DNA from: an uncultured Akkermansia sp.
GTDB lineage: Bacteria > Verrucomicrobiota > Verrucomicrobiia > Verrucomicrobiales > Akkermansiaceae
NCBI GenBank assembly: GCA_900766865.1
Contig: CAAFXA010000358.1
Span: forward strand, 1 to 7,011
Length of the DNA stretch: 7,011 nucleotides
Reading direction: 5' to 3'
A program made the translations under genes and the position numbers. This document shows positions 6,937-7,011 of the stretch, piece after piece. The first letter of the stretch is position 1; the number at the start of each line of letters is the position of its first letter. The notes below the pieces were generated by a model. The model did not search any database, was not told where the DNA came from, and saw nothing but the letters and a program-made list of their open reading frames with translations.

Positions 6937-7011
6937 CTATTCATCAAGCATACTCTGGTATGCCGAATAGGTATAGAGCCTGTTTCGTTCACCCTGCGTA
7001 TTTTGCCGGAT
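6937..7011 (-). CDS. C-terminal end of a convergent gene, Fic-family-like (partial)
   Basis: Reading the - strand inward from the right edge gives 24 sense codons and a TAG stop at 6939-6937. The peptide contains GERNRLYTYSAYQSML just before the stop. The pattern R-N-R-x-x-x-Y-x-x-Y-x-x-x-L near the very end is typical of the C-terminal winged-helix tail of one group of Fic proteins, enzymes that usually attach AMP to target proteins. The catalytic HPFxxGNGR motif would lie outside the window, so neither activity nor family can be confirmed. The gene is convergent with the methyltransferase and probably not part of its operon. A competing + strand frame starting at 6925 is also open but has no recognisable family. 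The call rests on 24 residues. Confidence 0.5.
   Translation of the reverse strand: MRQNTQGERNRLYTYSAYQSMLDE

Noticed and set aside
6925..7011. + strand open frame from the ATG at 6925 to the right edge (29 codons)
   Set aside because: No ribosome binding site, no recognisable family, and the opposite strand has a better candidate with a Fic-like tail in the same bases.

Overview
This window holds most of one co-directional defence-type gene cassette on the + strand, then a short non-coding stretch and the tail of a convergent gene on the - strand. The order is: the 3' part of a Z1-domain superfamily-2 helicase-like ATPase gene (cut by the left edge), a DUF4420 PD-(D/E)XK nuclease-like gene, an AIPR-family gene (abortive infection/phage resistance family) and a C5-cytosine DNA methyltransferase gene. 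Junctions are tight: a 9-bp gap, an 8-bp overlap and a 33-bp gap. This suggests one operon.

This gene set matches the predicted restriction-modification systems built around a MutL/MORC-like GHKL ATPase, described by comparative genomics by Iyer, Abhiman and Aravind (2008). In those systems Z1, a restriction-endonuclease-fold protein and AIPR are encoded next to a DNA methylase. The GHKL ATPase gene is not in the window; by analogy it would lie to the left. A likely division of labour is that the methyltransferase marks host DNA, the GHKL ATPase and Z1 proteins sense or remodel unmarked DNA, and the DUF4420 protein cuts. AIPR is an accessory or effector of unknown mechanism. The broad system type is therefore already described. 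The least explained part is the C-terminal ~130 residues of the AIPR protein, which look like an added domain, possibly macro-domain-like.

The 252 bases after the methyltransferase contain two adjacent hairpin-forming sequences in a GC-rich stretch (about 59% GC by hand count over 6685-6820, against 40% in one sampled 60-base line of the cassette). They also contain two related palindromes repeated with a 40-bp period. A 24-codon - strand reading frame then runs off the right edge; it resembles the C-terminal end of a Fic-family protein.

The organism is a bacterium with moderate-to-low GC. None of the three visible gene starts has a recognisable Shine-Dalgarno sequence, which would fit Bacteroidota, but this is only a weak inference. 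The right end of the island may lie between the methyltransferase stop and the Fic-like gene.
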